DNA of 64,000 nucleotides from Aminobacter carboxidus. GTDB lineage: Bacteria > Pseudomonadota > Alphaproteobacteria > Rhizobiales > Rhizobiaceae. Position numbers and translations under genes: made by a program. The first letter of the stretch is position 1, and every line of letters begins with the position of its first letter. Under the pieces are notes generated by a model. It worked only from the letters and a program-made list of their open reading frames with translations, ran no database searches and had not been told where the DNA came from. Positions 43,950 to 52,835 of this stretch are shown here, one piece after another. The stretch is taken from contig NZ_JACZEP010000012.1 of assembly GCF_014863355.1 (NCBI RefSeq), forward strand, positions 1 through 64,000, written 5' to 3'.

Positions 43950-45893
43950 TCAGGCAGCCTCGGTGACATCGGACCTGGATCCGGCGAATGACCGGTTCCA
44001 CAGCTGCGTCGACAGGATGCCGACGAAGGCAGCGTTGTCCCGGAAGCCCGATACCGCTTGCTGCCGGCACTTTTCGGTCAGCTTCCTTACCGTTGAAACG
44101 TCGAAGAATCCTGAATCGGTGATCGCTTCGGAACTCATCGCCTCGCGCAACCACACCGGCTCGCTGGCTCCGACGAAGGATTGCGAATCCGGGGCGCGGT
44201 AGGGCTGCTTTGTCCGGCTGCTGATCGAAGGCGGCAACAAGTCCTTGGTCGCCTCGCGCAAAATGTGCTTTTCGACCAGCCCCTTGAGCTTCAAGCCGGG
44301 CGGCAGCCGGCTGGCAAACTCTACAAGGCGGTGGTCGAGGAACGGGAAGCGCCCCTCGATGCCATGCGCCATCGCCATGCGGTCGCCCTGGCTCGACAGG
44401 ATGTAGCCCGGCAGCAAGAAGCGGCTTTCGAGATATTGCGCCTGGTGCAACGGGTGCCAGCGCGCGAAACGTTCGGGTAGCCGGGACGCGAGCTCGGCGG
44501 CTGCATCGTAGGATGCGAGCTTGGCGCGCAGGTCCGCTGAAAAGAACAGCTTGGCTGCTGCGGTGTTGCGCATACGCGGGCGGTGCGAATAGAGCGGATC
44601 GTCGAGGCTGTCCTTGCCGGCGCCGAAGAAGGCGGCGAGATAGGCCGCAGACTGCTTCTGCAGGCCTGGCAGGTAGGGATAGAGCTTGCGGAACAGATGC
44701 GGCCGGCTGGTCGAACCGGGCTGGCGGTCGCAGAAGCGCCGCACCAGCGTTTCCTTGAAGATGTCGTAGCCGGCGAACACCTCGTCGGCCCCCTCGCCCG
44801 TCAGCACCACCTTGATGCCCTTGGCGCGGACGAGCCCGGAGAGCTGGTAGAGCGGCGCCGGCGCCGTACGGATGACCGGGCGCTCGGTGGCGTTGATCAC
44901 CTCTGGAAAGATCGAAGCGATGTCGCCGGGGCCGACATTTACCGCGCTGTGGTGCGATCCGATGGCGAGCGCCATTTCTTCCTGGAACTCGCTTTCGTCA
45001 TGCTCGGCGCTATCGAAGGTCACCGAAAAAGTGCGCAGCCCGCCGGCGGCCATCGGCGCTGCCAGTGCCGAGACGATGGAGGAATCGAGGCCGCCCGACA
45101 AATAGGAGCCGACGGTCACGTCGGCGCGCATGCGGATGCGGGTCGCATCGGTCAAAAGTGCCCTCAGTTCCTCCGCCGCTTGCACTTCATCGCGCGGCGC
45201 CCGGCCGGCTTCGGCATCGGGGAAATCGAGCTGCCAGTAGGGACGCGTGACGAATCCGCCTTTGTCGGCGATCATGATGTGTGCGGGTTCGAGCTCGTAG
45301 ACGTTCTTGAAGGCGGTGCGCGGCGCGATCGGCGCCCAGATCGTGAATATCTGGTCGAGCGCGATCTCGTCGAGCTCGGCAACGAAACCCGGCACCTTGG
45401 CAAACGCCTTGACCTCGGAGGCAAAATACAAGGTGCCGCGCACGTGCGTGTAGAACAGCGGCCGCACCCCCATCCGGTCGCGGGCCAGGAACATGCGCTG
45501 GCGTGACGCGTCCCAGATGGCAAAGGCGAAGTCGCCATTCATCACGTCGACGCAATCGGGGCCCATCTCCTCATAGAGATGCAGGATAACCTCGGTATCG
45601 CTTCCGGTACGGAACCGGCGGCCACGCGCCTTCAGTTCGTCGCGCAGCTCGACATAGTTGAAAATCTCGCCGTTGAAGGCGATGTGAAGGTCGCCCGAGG
45701 CGCTGGCCATCGGCTGCTGGCCGTCGCCAAGCCCGACGACCGACAGGCGTGCATGGCCAAGGCCGGCCGACGGACAGACGAATACGCCCTGCTCGTCGGG
45801 GCCCCTGTGGGCGATGTTGCCTGTCATGCGCTGCAGCAGCTTTTCAGCCGCCGCTGGCTCGACATCTCCGAGATACCCGACAAATCCACACAT
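43950..45893 (-). CDS. asnB: asparagine-synthetase-type glutamine amidotransferase (AsnB family)
   Basis: A 647-residue class-II amidotransferase. The N-terminal glutaminase domain begins with catalytic Cys2 (MCGFVGYLGD) and has RGPDEQG and NGEIFNY motifs. The synthetase domain carries SGGLDSS (residues 266-272). Its length and the neighbouring ACP and ligase resemble amidotransferases of exopolysaccharide clusters rather than housekeeping AsnB. It would amidate an acyl or sugar acid substrate with glutamine. It is the first gene of the operon; the ribosome-binding site is weak. Confidence 0.9.
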   Translation of the reverse strand: MCGFVGYLGDVEPAAAEKLLQRMTGNIAHRGPDEQGVFVCPSAGLGHARLSVVGLGDGQQPMASASGDLHIAFNGEIFNYVELRDELKARGRRFRTGSDTEVILHLYEEMGPDCVDVMNGDFAFAIWDASRQRMFLARDRMGVRPLFYTHVRGTLYFASEVKAFAKVPGFVAELDEIALDQIFTIWAPIAPRTAFKNVYELEPAHIMIADKGGFVTRPYWQLDFPDAEAGRAPRDEVQAAEELRALLTDATRIRMRADVTVGSYLSGGLDSSIVSALAAPMAAGGLRTFSVTFDSAEHDESEFQEEMALAIGSHHSAVNVGPGDIASIFPEVINATERPVIRTAPAPLYQLSGLVRAKGIKVVLTGEGADEVFAGYDIFKETLVRRFCDRQPGSTSRPHLFRKLYPYLPGLQKQSAAYLAAFFGAGKDSLDDPLYSHRPRMRNTAAAKLFFSADLRAKLASYDAAAELASRLPERFARWHPLHQAQYLESRFLLPGYILSSQGDRMAMAHGIEGRFPFLDHRLVEFASRLPPGLKLKGLVEKHILREATKDLLPPSISSRTKQPYRAPDSQSFVGASEPVWLREAMSSEAITDSGFFDVSTVRKLTEKCRQQAVSGFRDNAAFVGILSTQLWNRSFAGSRSDVTEAA

Positions 45894-46057
45894 ACGCAGG
45901 GACTCTGTTCCGCCAGTGCGACGAGCGCACGTGTTTAGCGCAGGTTAACCAATGCTAGGAAAGCACACTTCCGATATCAAAACACATCACAAAGCCGATA
46001 GTCTCGGTTTCGCGACCGGAGATACGGTAGTAGATATTGATAGAAGGTTCTTTGTGT

Positions 46058-46081
46058 CATGACTTGTATGAACAAGTCATG
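46058..46081. promoter_or_regulatory. 24-base operator-like dyad in the divergent promoter region
   Basis: CATGACTTG and CAAGTCATG are perfect 9-base arms around TATGAA. It lies in the 284-base gap between divergent asnB and the methyltransferase gene, about 97 bases upstream of the latter's start. Arm spacing fits a dimeric helix-turn-helix regulator. It could control both directions. The region is AT-rich compared with its surroundings. Confidence 0.5.
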
Positions 46082-46177
46082 TTGATGACAATGATGCCTG
46101 ACAAAAGCATTGATCGGTTGACGATCCGGGGCGCTAGGGTTGTCATGGGCAGGGTTTAGGACTTGGCGAGGGCAACA

Positions 46178-46867
46178 ATGCATATCGTTGAGAACAACGG
46201 CGGCAAGTCGGGAATTGCGCTGCACAAATTCATGGACATCGAGCTCGAACTGGGGCCCGACGTGCTCGTGCCGCGCGAGGAAACCGAAATTCTCGGTCGT
46301 GCCGCGATCGGCCTCCTCGGTGGCCGCGATCCTGGCATCAAGGTGATCGACATGTGCTGCGGCTCCGGCAATCTCGGCCTGGCGATCGCCGGCAAGGTGC
46401 CGGGCGCGCGGGTGTGGAGCGCCGACCTGACCGACAGCACTGTGGCCACCGCCCGCCGCAATGCCGACCGCCTCGGCGTGGCGGACCGGGTGACCATCGC
46501 CCAGGGCGACCTGTTCGGCGCGTTCGAAGGGCTCGATCTTGCCGGTTCGATGGACCTGGTCGTCTGCAATCCACCCTACATTTCGTCGGCGCGCCTCGAG
46601 GGCGACCGCAGCGAGTTGCTTGAGTCCGAGCCGAGGGAAGCCTTCGACGGCGGCCCCTATGGCCTCTCCATCCACCAGCGGCTGATCCGCGACGCCGCGG
46701 CGTTCCTGAAGCCGGGCGGATGGCTGGCCTTTGAATTCGGCGAGGGCCAGGACCGCCAGGTCGCCGCGCTGCTTGCCCGCGCCCGCGCTTATGCGCCGGT
46801 CGAATTCGTCGCCGACGCCGCCAAGACACCGCGCGTGGCCATCGCCCGCAAACTCGACCCCGCGTGA
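46178..46867 (+). CDS. PrmC/HemK-like class I SAM-dependent methyltransferase
   Basis: A 229-residue methyltransferase. It has the SAM site DMCCGSGNLGLAIA (residues 58-71), the acidic loop SADLTDS and the NPPY motif (131-134) of enzymes that methylate planar amide or amine nitrogens. VLVPREETEIL (29-39) is the PrmC-specific PRxET motif. It lacks the N-terminal helical domain of true release-factor methyltransferase PrmC. ATG at 46178 has GAGGG upstream. It diverges from the amidotransferase/ACP/ligase operon, so it may N-methylate an amide made by that pathway. This is inference. Confidence 0.88.
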   Translation: MHIVENNGGKSGIALHKFMDIELELGPDVLVPREETEILGRAAIGLLGGRDPGIKVIDMCCGSGNLGLAIAGKVPGARVWSADLTDSTVATARRNADRLGVADRVTIAQGDLFGAFEGLDLAGSMDLVVCNPPYISSARLEGDRSELLESEPREAFDGGPYGLSIHQRLIRDAAAFLKPGGWLAFEFGEGQDRQVAALLARARAYAPVEFVADAAKTPRVAIARKLDPA

Positions 46868-46945
46868 CCGGAGTTCGAACTTCACCCTTCCTAGATGTTT
46901 CCCGCCTAAGCCATTGCTGCCGTGAAATGACCGAGGCTTCGCCCG

Positions 46946-48061
46946 ATGCCTGAAATTCGTCCATTGCAGGCCGCCGATCTCGCGGTCGTCGCTGACATGT
47001 TCCAGCGTGTGCTGCGCAAACGGCGCACACCCACGCCCGCGTCCCTGCCCGGCTACCTCCAGCGGCTCTATCTCGACTCCACCGACGGTACGGCCGGATC
47101 GCCGTCGCTTGTCCATGTCGCCGACGATGGCCGCATATCGGGCTTCATCGGTGTCACTTCACTGCCCATGCGTTTCAACGACAAGAAGCTGAACGCCTCG
47201 ATATGCGGCTCGCTGATGGTCGACGAGGACCAGCGCAACGACCTTTCCGGCGCAAGGCTGCTCAAGGCATTTCTTGCTGGCCCGCAGGATCTGTCGTTCA
47301 GCGAGACGGCGAGCGACGTCACCGCCAGCATGTGGACGACGTTGCGCGGCTCGATCCTGCCGGATTACAGCCTCGACTGGATCAAGGTGTTCAGGCCGGT
47401 CGCCTTCGCTGTTGCCGGCGCCAAGCAGCGCATGCCCATCGCACGCCTTGGAGCTCCAGTGGCCCGCGCCGTCGATGCCTGCCTCGGCCTTCGCCGCAGC
47501 GGCGAGTTTTCACGCTGGTTCGGCGCCGGCGACGCGACGGCATCGCAAGGTCGCTACACGGTTTCGGACATCGACGCCGACGGCTTCGCCGGACAGCTCG
47601 ACAAGTTCACTTCGCGCCTGGCGGTTCACCCTGCGTGGGACGAGAAATCGCTGTCTCGCATCATGTCGGATGCCTCGGCCAAGAAGGATTTTGGCGACAT
47701 CTTCCGCTGTACCGTGGCGGCGCGCACCGGCGCGATCATCGGGGCCTTCATCTACTTTGGCCGGCCTGGCGACATCGGCCACGTCCTGCAGGTTCTGGCC
47801 CTGCCCGGCCAGGCTGGTGCAGTGATCGATTGCCTGATCAACCATGCCGCCGGCGCAGGCCTCGCCGGCATCAGAGGCAGAACCCAGCCGGCACTGCTGG
47901 AAGCGATGCTCGGCCGGCGGATCATCTTCATCAACGTCAACTCGACGGTCGTGCATTCCCGTGATCCAGAACTCGTTCGCCAGTTCCAGGCCGGCAACGG
48001 TTTCTTCAACGGGCTCGTTGGCGAGCATTGGAGCCGGATCTTCGGCGACCACTTCGACTGA
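46946..48061 (+). CDS. GNAT-like acyltransferase family protein
   Basis: A 371-residue protein with an N-terminal GNAT-type domain (MPEIRPLQAADLAVVADMFQRVL, then SGFIGVTSLPMRF and SICGSLMVDEDQR), and a second similar half (about 200-371) including ARTGAIIGAFIYFGRPGDIGHVLQVLALPGQ. It looks like a tandem or split GNAT protein. It follows the methyltransferase gene by 78 bases and is probably co-transcribed. A role in acylating a sugar or amine in the neighbouring locus is plausible but unproven. Confidence 0.8.
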   Translation: MPEIRPLQAADLAVVADMFQRVLRKRRTPTPASLPGYLQRLYLDSTDGTAGSPSLVHVADDGRISGFIGVTSLPMRFNDKKLNASICGSLMVDEDQRNDLSGARLLKAFLAGPQDLSFSETASDVTASMWTTLRGSILPDYSLDWIKVFRPVAFAVAGAKQRMPIARLGAPVARAVDACLGLRRSGEFSRWFGAGDATASQGRYTVSDIDADGFAGQLDKFTSRLAVHPAWDEKSLSRIMSDASAKKDFGDIFRCTVAARTGAIIGAFIYFGRPGDIGHVLQVLALPGQAGAVIDCLINHAAGAGLAGIRGRTQPALLEAMLGRRIIFINVNSTVVHSRDPELVRQFQAGNGFFNGLVGEHWSRIFGDHFD

Positions 48062-48082
48062 CGGCTGGGCTGTCGGGCCGGA

Positions 48083-50500
48083 CTAGAACGCGTAGGACAG
48101 GACGTCGCCCGCCTGGCTGCTCATCGGCCCAAAGCGGCAGGCGTTAGGCACCGACTTCTCCGCGCAGTAGCGATTGACGGCACGCGTTGTCGTGCCGCTC
48201 AATACGCCGGTGACCGGTCCCTTGTAGAAACCCGCCTGCTTGAGCTGCTGCTGCGCCAGGTAGATGTAGCCATTCGGATGGGTGGTTCGCATCATCCGAA
48301 CCAGCGACTGGCGCTGCTCGACGGAGAGTTCTGGAATGCGCGCGGCGATCGACTGATAGTCCTGGCGGCCGGAGCCTGCGGCAGCAAACAGCATTTCCTC
48401 GACAAGGCGGTCGCCACGCGACAGCCACGGCGACACGCCGGCGATCAACTGTTCGGCACGTTTCGGATCGGCCTTGATGAAGGTCGTGCGGCCGTAGCGG
48501 CGACCATCGCGATAATAACTGATCAGGTGGCGGGCTGCGGCGATATTGCCGCTGCCAGCAGCCTGTTCGAGCAGCGCCACAGCAGCCTTGGCGTCGCGCT
48601 TGGTGCCCATGCCGTAGAGCATTGCGTCGGCCAGCGGAATAACGGCGTCGTCCAACCCGGTCGCTTGGGCCTGGCGCAGGGCAGCGACCCCATCGGCCGG
48701 CTTGCCGGCATTGCGCAGCAGGCTCTCCGACAGCGCCGACCCCAGAATGAGCAAGCCATAGGGATCGCCTGCCTCTGCCGCCTGGCGATAGTAGCCGGCC
48801 GCCTTCTTGCCGTTACTCTGCAACAGCTTGCCTTCGCGATAAAGGTCACCGAGCCTGATCAATCCTTGCGTCCGTCCGAGCGACGCTGCCTCGGCGTATT
48901 CGCGCATTGCCGCCTGGATGTCAGGCGGGCCGGCGTCGCCCCGGCTGAGCAAGTCGCCCATCACGACATGCGCCTCGGCTTCGCCGCTCGCGGTCGCAGC
49001 CTTCACCATGGCGCGGCCGGCTGCGACATTTTGTGATGTACCTTGGCCGCGCGCCAGCATGGCGCCGGCGCGGACGGCCCCGATGACATCGCCGAGCCCG
49101 GCAGCCTGGCGGTAGTAGTCGAGTGCTTTCGCCAGATCCACGGCAACGGTCATGCCGTCGCTGTAGAAGTCGCCCAGGCGTACCAGCGCCTCGGCCTCGT
49201 TCAGGCTCGCGGCACGCTCATAGGCAGCGAGCGCCGCATCGCCGTCGACATCGCCCGACTCGGGTTCGCGCAAGAGGTCGCCAAGGCTGATCAGTGCCTG
49301 CGGATTGCCGGCATCGGCAAACCGCCGGACGATGTCGCGCCCGCCCGAAACGTCGCGCAAGGTGCCCAACCCATGCGCAGTCATCTCGCCTGCCCGCAAA
49401 GCGGCGCGCGTGTTGCCCGATTCGGCGGCGCGCTTGTAGTAGCCAAGGCCAGTGCCGGCATCGGTCGCCACCGGCGACTGCATCATGCCGCTGTAGACGT
49501 CGCCCAGGAACGTCAGCGCTTCTGCGTCGCCGGCATCGGCAAGGCCCTTGATCAAGGCCAGCCCGCCATCGACGTCCTGGCGGGTGCCCTGGCCACGGAA
49601 CGTCAGTTCGGCGACGCGCAGCTTGCCGAAGGATTGTCCCTGCTCCGCGGCCTTCTGGTAGAATTCGAAGGCTTTGGCATAGTCGGGCTTGCCGGCGCGG
49701 CCGCTGCCGTAGAGATCGGCAAGCCGCAGCAAGGCATCGGCATGCCCGAGGGCGGCGGCCTTGGCATAAGCGGTTTCCGCCTGCTCAGTGTCGGGCGCAC
49801 CGGCATCGGCGTCGTTCATCAGGTCGCCGAGCAATACGAGCGCATGCATGTTGCCGCGATCGGCCAGCGACCGAATCTGCGTCAGCCCCGCCTCCCTATC
49901 CCTGGCGATGCCCTGCCCGCGTGCCAGCATCTCGCCGCTGCGCAGGATGCCGGTTTCGTTGCCGACCGCGGCGGCACGGCGGTAATAGTCGTAGGCGCGC
50001 GGCAGGTCGAGCGGGATCGCCCGGCTGTCGACATGACTGTAGAGACCGCCTAGCGAAGCAAGTGCTGCTCCATCGCCGGCGGACGCCACCTCCTCGATGG
50101 CCGACAGACCCGCGCTGATGTCCCGCTCGGTGCCTTCGCCAAGCACGCGCATTTCGCCGACGCGGAGCCGGGCAGCGGCGCTGCCGGCGTCCGCCGCCTG
50201 ACGGTAGTAGTCGAACGCCTTCGCCGGATCGCGATTGGCATTGCCGGCGTTGCTGTAGAGATCGCCGAGCCGCAGCAGCGCATCGGCGTTGACGGCGCGC
50301 TCAGTGGCGGCTCCGCCGGATATCGCTGGTGGGCCGGCCTCGGGAGCGGTTTCCGCCGACATGGCTGTGCCCGCCGAAACTGCGGCGAACACTGTCATCA
50401 ACACCACCTGGCAGATACGCGACAATTCCCACTCCCTGATAGGGCCAACTCCCAGACCAGCGTCGGGCGAGCGACGCCGGTGCCATTCAGTTTTGAACAT
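48083..50500 (-). CDS. large Sel1-repeat protein with C-terminal peptidoglycan-binding-like domain
   Basis: An 805-residue exported protein. A signal-like hydrophobic stretch (ICQVVLMTVFAAVSAGTAMSA) follows an unusually long 30-residue N-terminal extension. Sel1 helical repeats occupy about residues 70-680. They alternate in two flavours: LGDLY...YYRQAA units and GEM...RGQGT units, with five of the latter (the third reads VAELTFRGQGT). The end (YIYLAQQQLKQAGFYKGPVTGVLSGTTTRAVNRYC, near residue 735) resembles a PG_binding_1 domain. The start overlaps the upstream Sel1 gene by 14 bases. Such proteins (AlgK-like) often scaffold polysaccharide export machinery. Confidence 0.85.
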   Translation of the reverse strand: MFKTEWHRRRSPDAGLGVGPIREWELSRICQVVLMTVFAAVSAGTAMSAETAPEAGPPAISGGAATERAVNADALLRLGDLYSNAGNANRDPAKAFDYYRQAADAGSAAARLRVGEMRVLGEGTERDISAGLSAIEEVASAGDGAALASLGGLYSHVDSRAIPLDLPRAYDYYRRAAAVGNETGILRSGEMLARGQGIARDREAGLTQIRSLADRGNMHALVLLGDLMNDADAGAPDTEQAETAYAKAAALGHADALLRLADLYGSGRAGKPDYAKAFEFYQKAAEQGQSFGKLRVAELTFRGQGTRQDVDGGLALIKGLADAGDAEALTFLGDVYSGMMQSPVATDAGTGLGYYKRAAESGNTRAALRAGEMTAHGLGTLRDVSGGRDIVRRFADAGNPQALISLGDLLREPESGDVDGDAALAAYERAASLNEAEALVRLGDFYSDGMTVAVDLAKALDYYRQAAGLGDVIGAVRAGAMLARGQGTSQNVAAGRAMVKAATASGEAEAHVVMGDLLSRGDAGPPDIQAAMREYAEAASLGRTQGLIRLGDLYREGKLLQSNGKKAAGYYRQAAEAGDPYGLLILGSALSESLLRNAGKPADGVAALRQAQATGLDDAVIPLADAMLYGMGTKRDAKAAVALLEQAAGSGNIAAARHLISYYRDGRRYGRTTFIKADPKRAEQLIAGVSPWLSRGDRLVEEMLFAAAGSGRQDYQSIAARIPELSVEQRQSLVRMMRTTHPNGYIYLAQQQLKQAGFYKGPVTGVLSGTTTRAVNRYCAEKSVPNACRFGPMSSQAGDVLSYAF

Positions 50501-52670
50501 CTCGCGCTGCAGCCGCCGGATTCTCCGCGTCGACCGCTTTCAGATAATATTCGGCTGCCTTGCCACCGTCGGCTGGAACGCCCTTGCCGTCGCGATAGAG
50601 GTCGCCGAGCCTGAGCAAGGCATCGGCGCGCCCCTGGCGGGCGGCATTCTCATAGGCAGCGACTGCGGCATCACCGTCGACCGGTCCTAGCGCACCTGAC
50701 AGGTGAAGATCGCCTAACACGACATAGGCGTAAGGATCGCCGCCGAGCCCGACCTGCTTGACCAGTTCGAGCCCGGCAACGATGTCCTGACGCGTGCCTT
50801 CGCCCCGCGCGGTCATCTCGCCCTGGCGCAGCTTGCCGGTCTCGTCGCCGGCCATACCGGCCCGCCGGTAATAATCGAACGCCTTGGCAGGATCGGCCGG
50901 TATCGTCCCACCGAGCCGATAGATGTCGCCGATCCGCACCAGCGCGTCCAGGCGACCCAGTGCCGCCGCCCTCTCGTAGGCCAGCACGGCCCCCGACGCG
51001 TCGACCTTGCCGGTCGAGCCGTCGCCCGTCAGAGCTGCCAACGACATCAGCGCATCGCTGTTGCCGGCGTCCGCGACCGCCTTGACCATCTGCAGGCCGC
51101 CAGCGACGTCCCTGGGCGTACCTTGGCCGCGTACCATCATCTCGCCGGCATGTACCGCGCCCATCGCGCTGCCAGCTTCGGCGGATTTTCTGTAGTAACC
51201 GAAGGCCGTAGCCGCATTGGCCGGCAACAGGCCGCCAATGCCGCGCTGGTAGAGCCCGCCGAGCAGGTTCATAGCGTCGGCATCGCCCGCGTCGGCGAGC
51301 GAATTCATCTGCGCCAAACCCGCGACGACGTTGCGATCGGTGCCCTGCCCGAGAACCGTCATTTCGCCGACGCGCAACTTGCCGGTCAAGTTGCCGGCCT
51401 GCGAAGCCCTGACATAGTAGGCGAAAGCCTTGGGCGGATCGGAGGCGATCGCGCCGTTGCGGCTATAGAGGTCGCCGAGCCTGACCAGCGCATCGCTGTG
51501 ACCCAGCGAAGCCGCCTTTTCATAGGATGTGACGGCGGCAGCAATATCGACGGGGGCGACAGCCGCATCGCTGAGCAGGTCGCCGAGCGCGATCAGTGCG
51601 AAGGTGTCGCCACGGTCGGCAAGGCCGGTCAGCATCGTCCGCCCGGCCTGATAAGATTGGCTGGTGCCGCGCCCGCGCGCCAGCATCTCGCCGGTGCGCA
51701 GGAGGCCGGTCTCGTCGCCGCTGTCGGCGGCACGGCGGAAATAGCCGAAGGCCTTGCCGAGATCGATGGCGATGACGCCGCCATCGGCGCGGCTGTAGAG
51801 CGAGCCGAGCAGAACCAGCCCGGCAGGGTTGCGCGTGCGCGCCACCACTTCCTCGATCATCGCAAGCCCAGCAGCGACGTCCTGCGTTGCCCCCTGCCCA
51901 ATGGCGATCATCTCGCCGACACGCAGCTTGCCGGCGTCATAGCTCAGCGCTGCGGCCTTGCGGTAAAAGCCGAGCGCCTTTTCCGGCTCCATCGCGACCA
52001 TGCCCTGACCACCGGGGCGGTACAGGTCGCCAAGCAGCACCAGCGCCTCGGGATTGCCGGCATCGGCGAGCGCGCCGATCATGGCGAGGCCCTTGCCGGT
52101 GTCGCGGGCAACGCCTTGGCCGCGCGCCAGCATTTCGCCGACACGCAGCTTGCCATTGGGGTTGCCGGCTTTGGCGGCCTGGTCGTAGAACAGATAGGCA
52201 CGCTTCGGGTCGGCGGCGACGACCCTGCCTTCGCGATACAGGTCGCCAAGCCGCATCAAGGCTTCCGAACTGCCCATGCTCGCCGCCCGCAGGTAAAGCT
52301 CGGATGCCGCGTACGGGTCAGCCGGTGCGTCCTTGACGACGCCGATCAGGTCCGACGGCGAGATGACCGCGTAGATGGCGGCAGGCCGGCCCGGATTGTC
52401 GAGGCCGCGATAATAAGCAAGTGCCGCTTCGGCTGCCGCAGCCGTCGTCTTGCCGTCGCGGTAGAGGTCGCCCAGCGCGATGTACGACGCCGCAAGTGCC
52501 TGCATGAAGCCGTCGCGGGCGTCTACCTTGGATTTGGTGGCCTGGATGGCATGGGGTCCGGCAGGTGACGCCAGGCCCAGCGCCGGCGAGGTTGGAGCCT
52601 GTCCGGCGGGACTGGCTTCAGCTATTCCCGACACAACAACGCTGGCAACCAACAACCAGCCGATACGCAT
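50487..52670 (-). CDS. large Sel1-repeat protein, paralogue of the downstream gene
   Basis: A 727-residue exported protein with signal peptide MRIGWLLVASVVVSGIAEA. Nearly the whole mature part is Sel1 repeats arranged as alternating LGDLY and GEM units, with six GEM...RGxGT units visible (for example VGEMLARGQGVARD and AGEMMVRGQGTPRD). It has no C-terminal peptidoglycan-binding-like domain. ATG at 52670 has GGGAGC upstream. A 14-base palindrome (GCATCCAAGGATGC, 52696-52709) lies just before it. It overlaps its paralogue by 14 bases; the two arose by duplication and are probably one translational unit. Confidence 0.86.
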   Translation of the reverse strand: MRIGWLLVASVVVSGIAEASPAGQAPTSPALGLASPAGPHAIQATKSKVDARDGFMQALAASYIALGDLYRDGKTTAAAAEAALAYYRGLDNPGRPAAIYAVISPSDLIGVVKDAPADPYAASELYLRAASMGSSEALMRLGDLYREGRVVAADPKRAYLFYDQAAKAGNPNGKLRVGEMLARGQGVARDTGKGLAMIGALADAGNPEALVLLGDLYRPGGQGMVAMEPEKALGFYRKAAALSYDAGKLRVGEMIAIGQGATQDVAAGLAMIEEVVARTRNPAGLVLLGSLYSRADGGVIAIDLGKAFGYFRRAADSGDETGLLRTGEMLARGRGTSQSYQAGRTMLTGLADRGDTFALIALGDLLSDAAVAPVDIAAAVTSYEKAASLGHSDALVRLGDLYSRNGAIASDPPKAFAYYVRASQAGNLTGKLRVGEMTVLGQGTDRNVVAGLAQMNSLADAGDADAMNLLGGLYQRGIGGLLPANAATAFGYYRKSAEAGSAMGAVHAGEMMVRGQGTPRDVAGGLQMVKAVADAGNSDALMSLAALTGDGSTGKVDASGAVLAYERAAALGRLDALVRIGDIYRLGGTIPADPAKAFDYYRRAGMAGDETGKLRQGEMTARGEGTRQDIVAGLELVKQVGLGGDPYAYVVLGDLHLSGALGPVDGDAAVAAYENAARQGRADALLRLGDLYRDGKGVPADGGKAAEYYLKAVDAENPAAAARDVQN

Positions 52671-52835
52671 GGGCCCAAGCTCCCAACAGCGGACTGCATC
52701 CAAGGATGCGCCGCAGCTAATATGAAACAGTCATTGCATTTATCCGGCAAGAGCATTCTTCAACTGAGGCGTTCACGAAGCCGTATCCTCGGCAGTACCC
52801 GTCCGCTTCTTCATCCGTAAACTTCGGCGCGCCCA

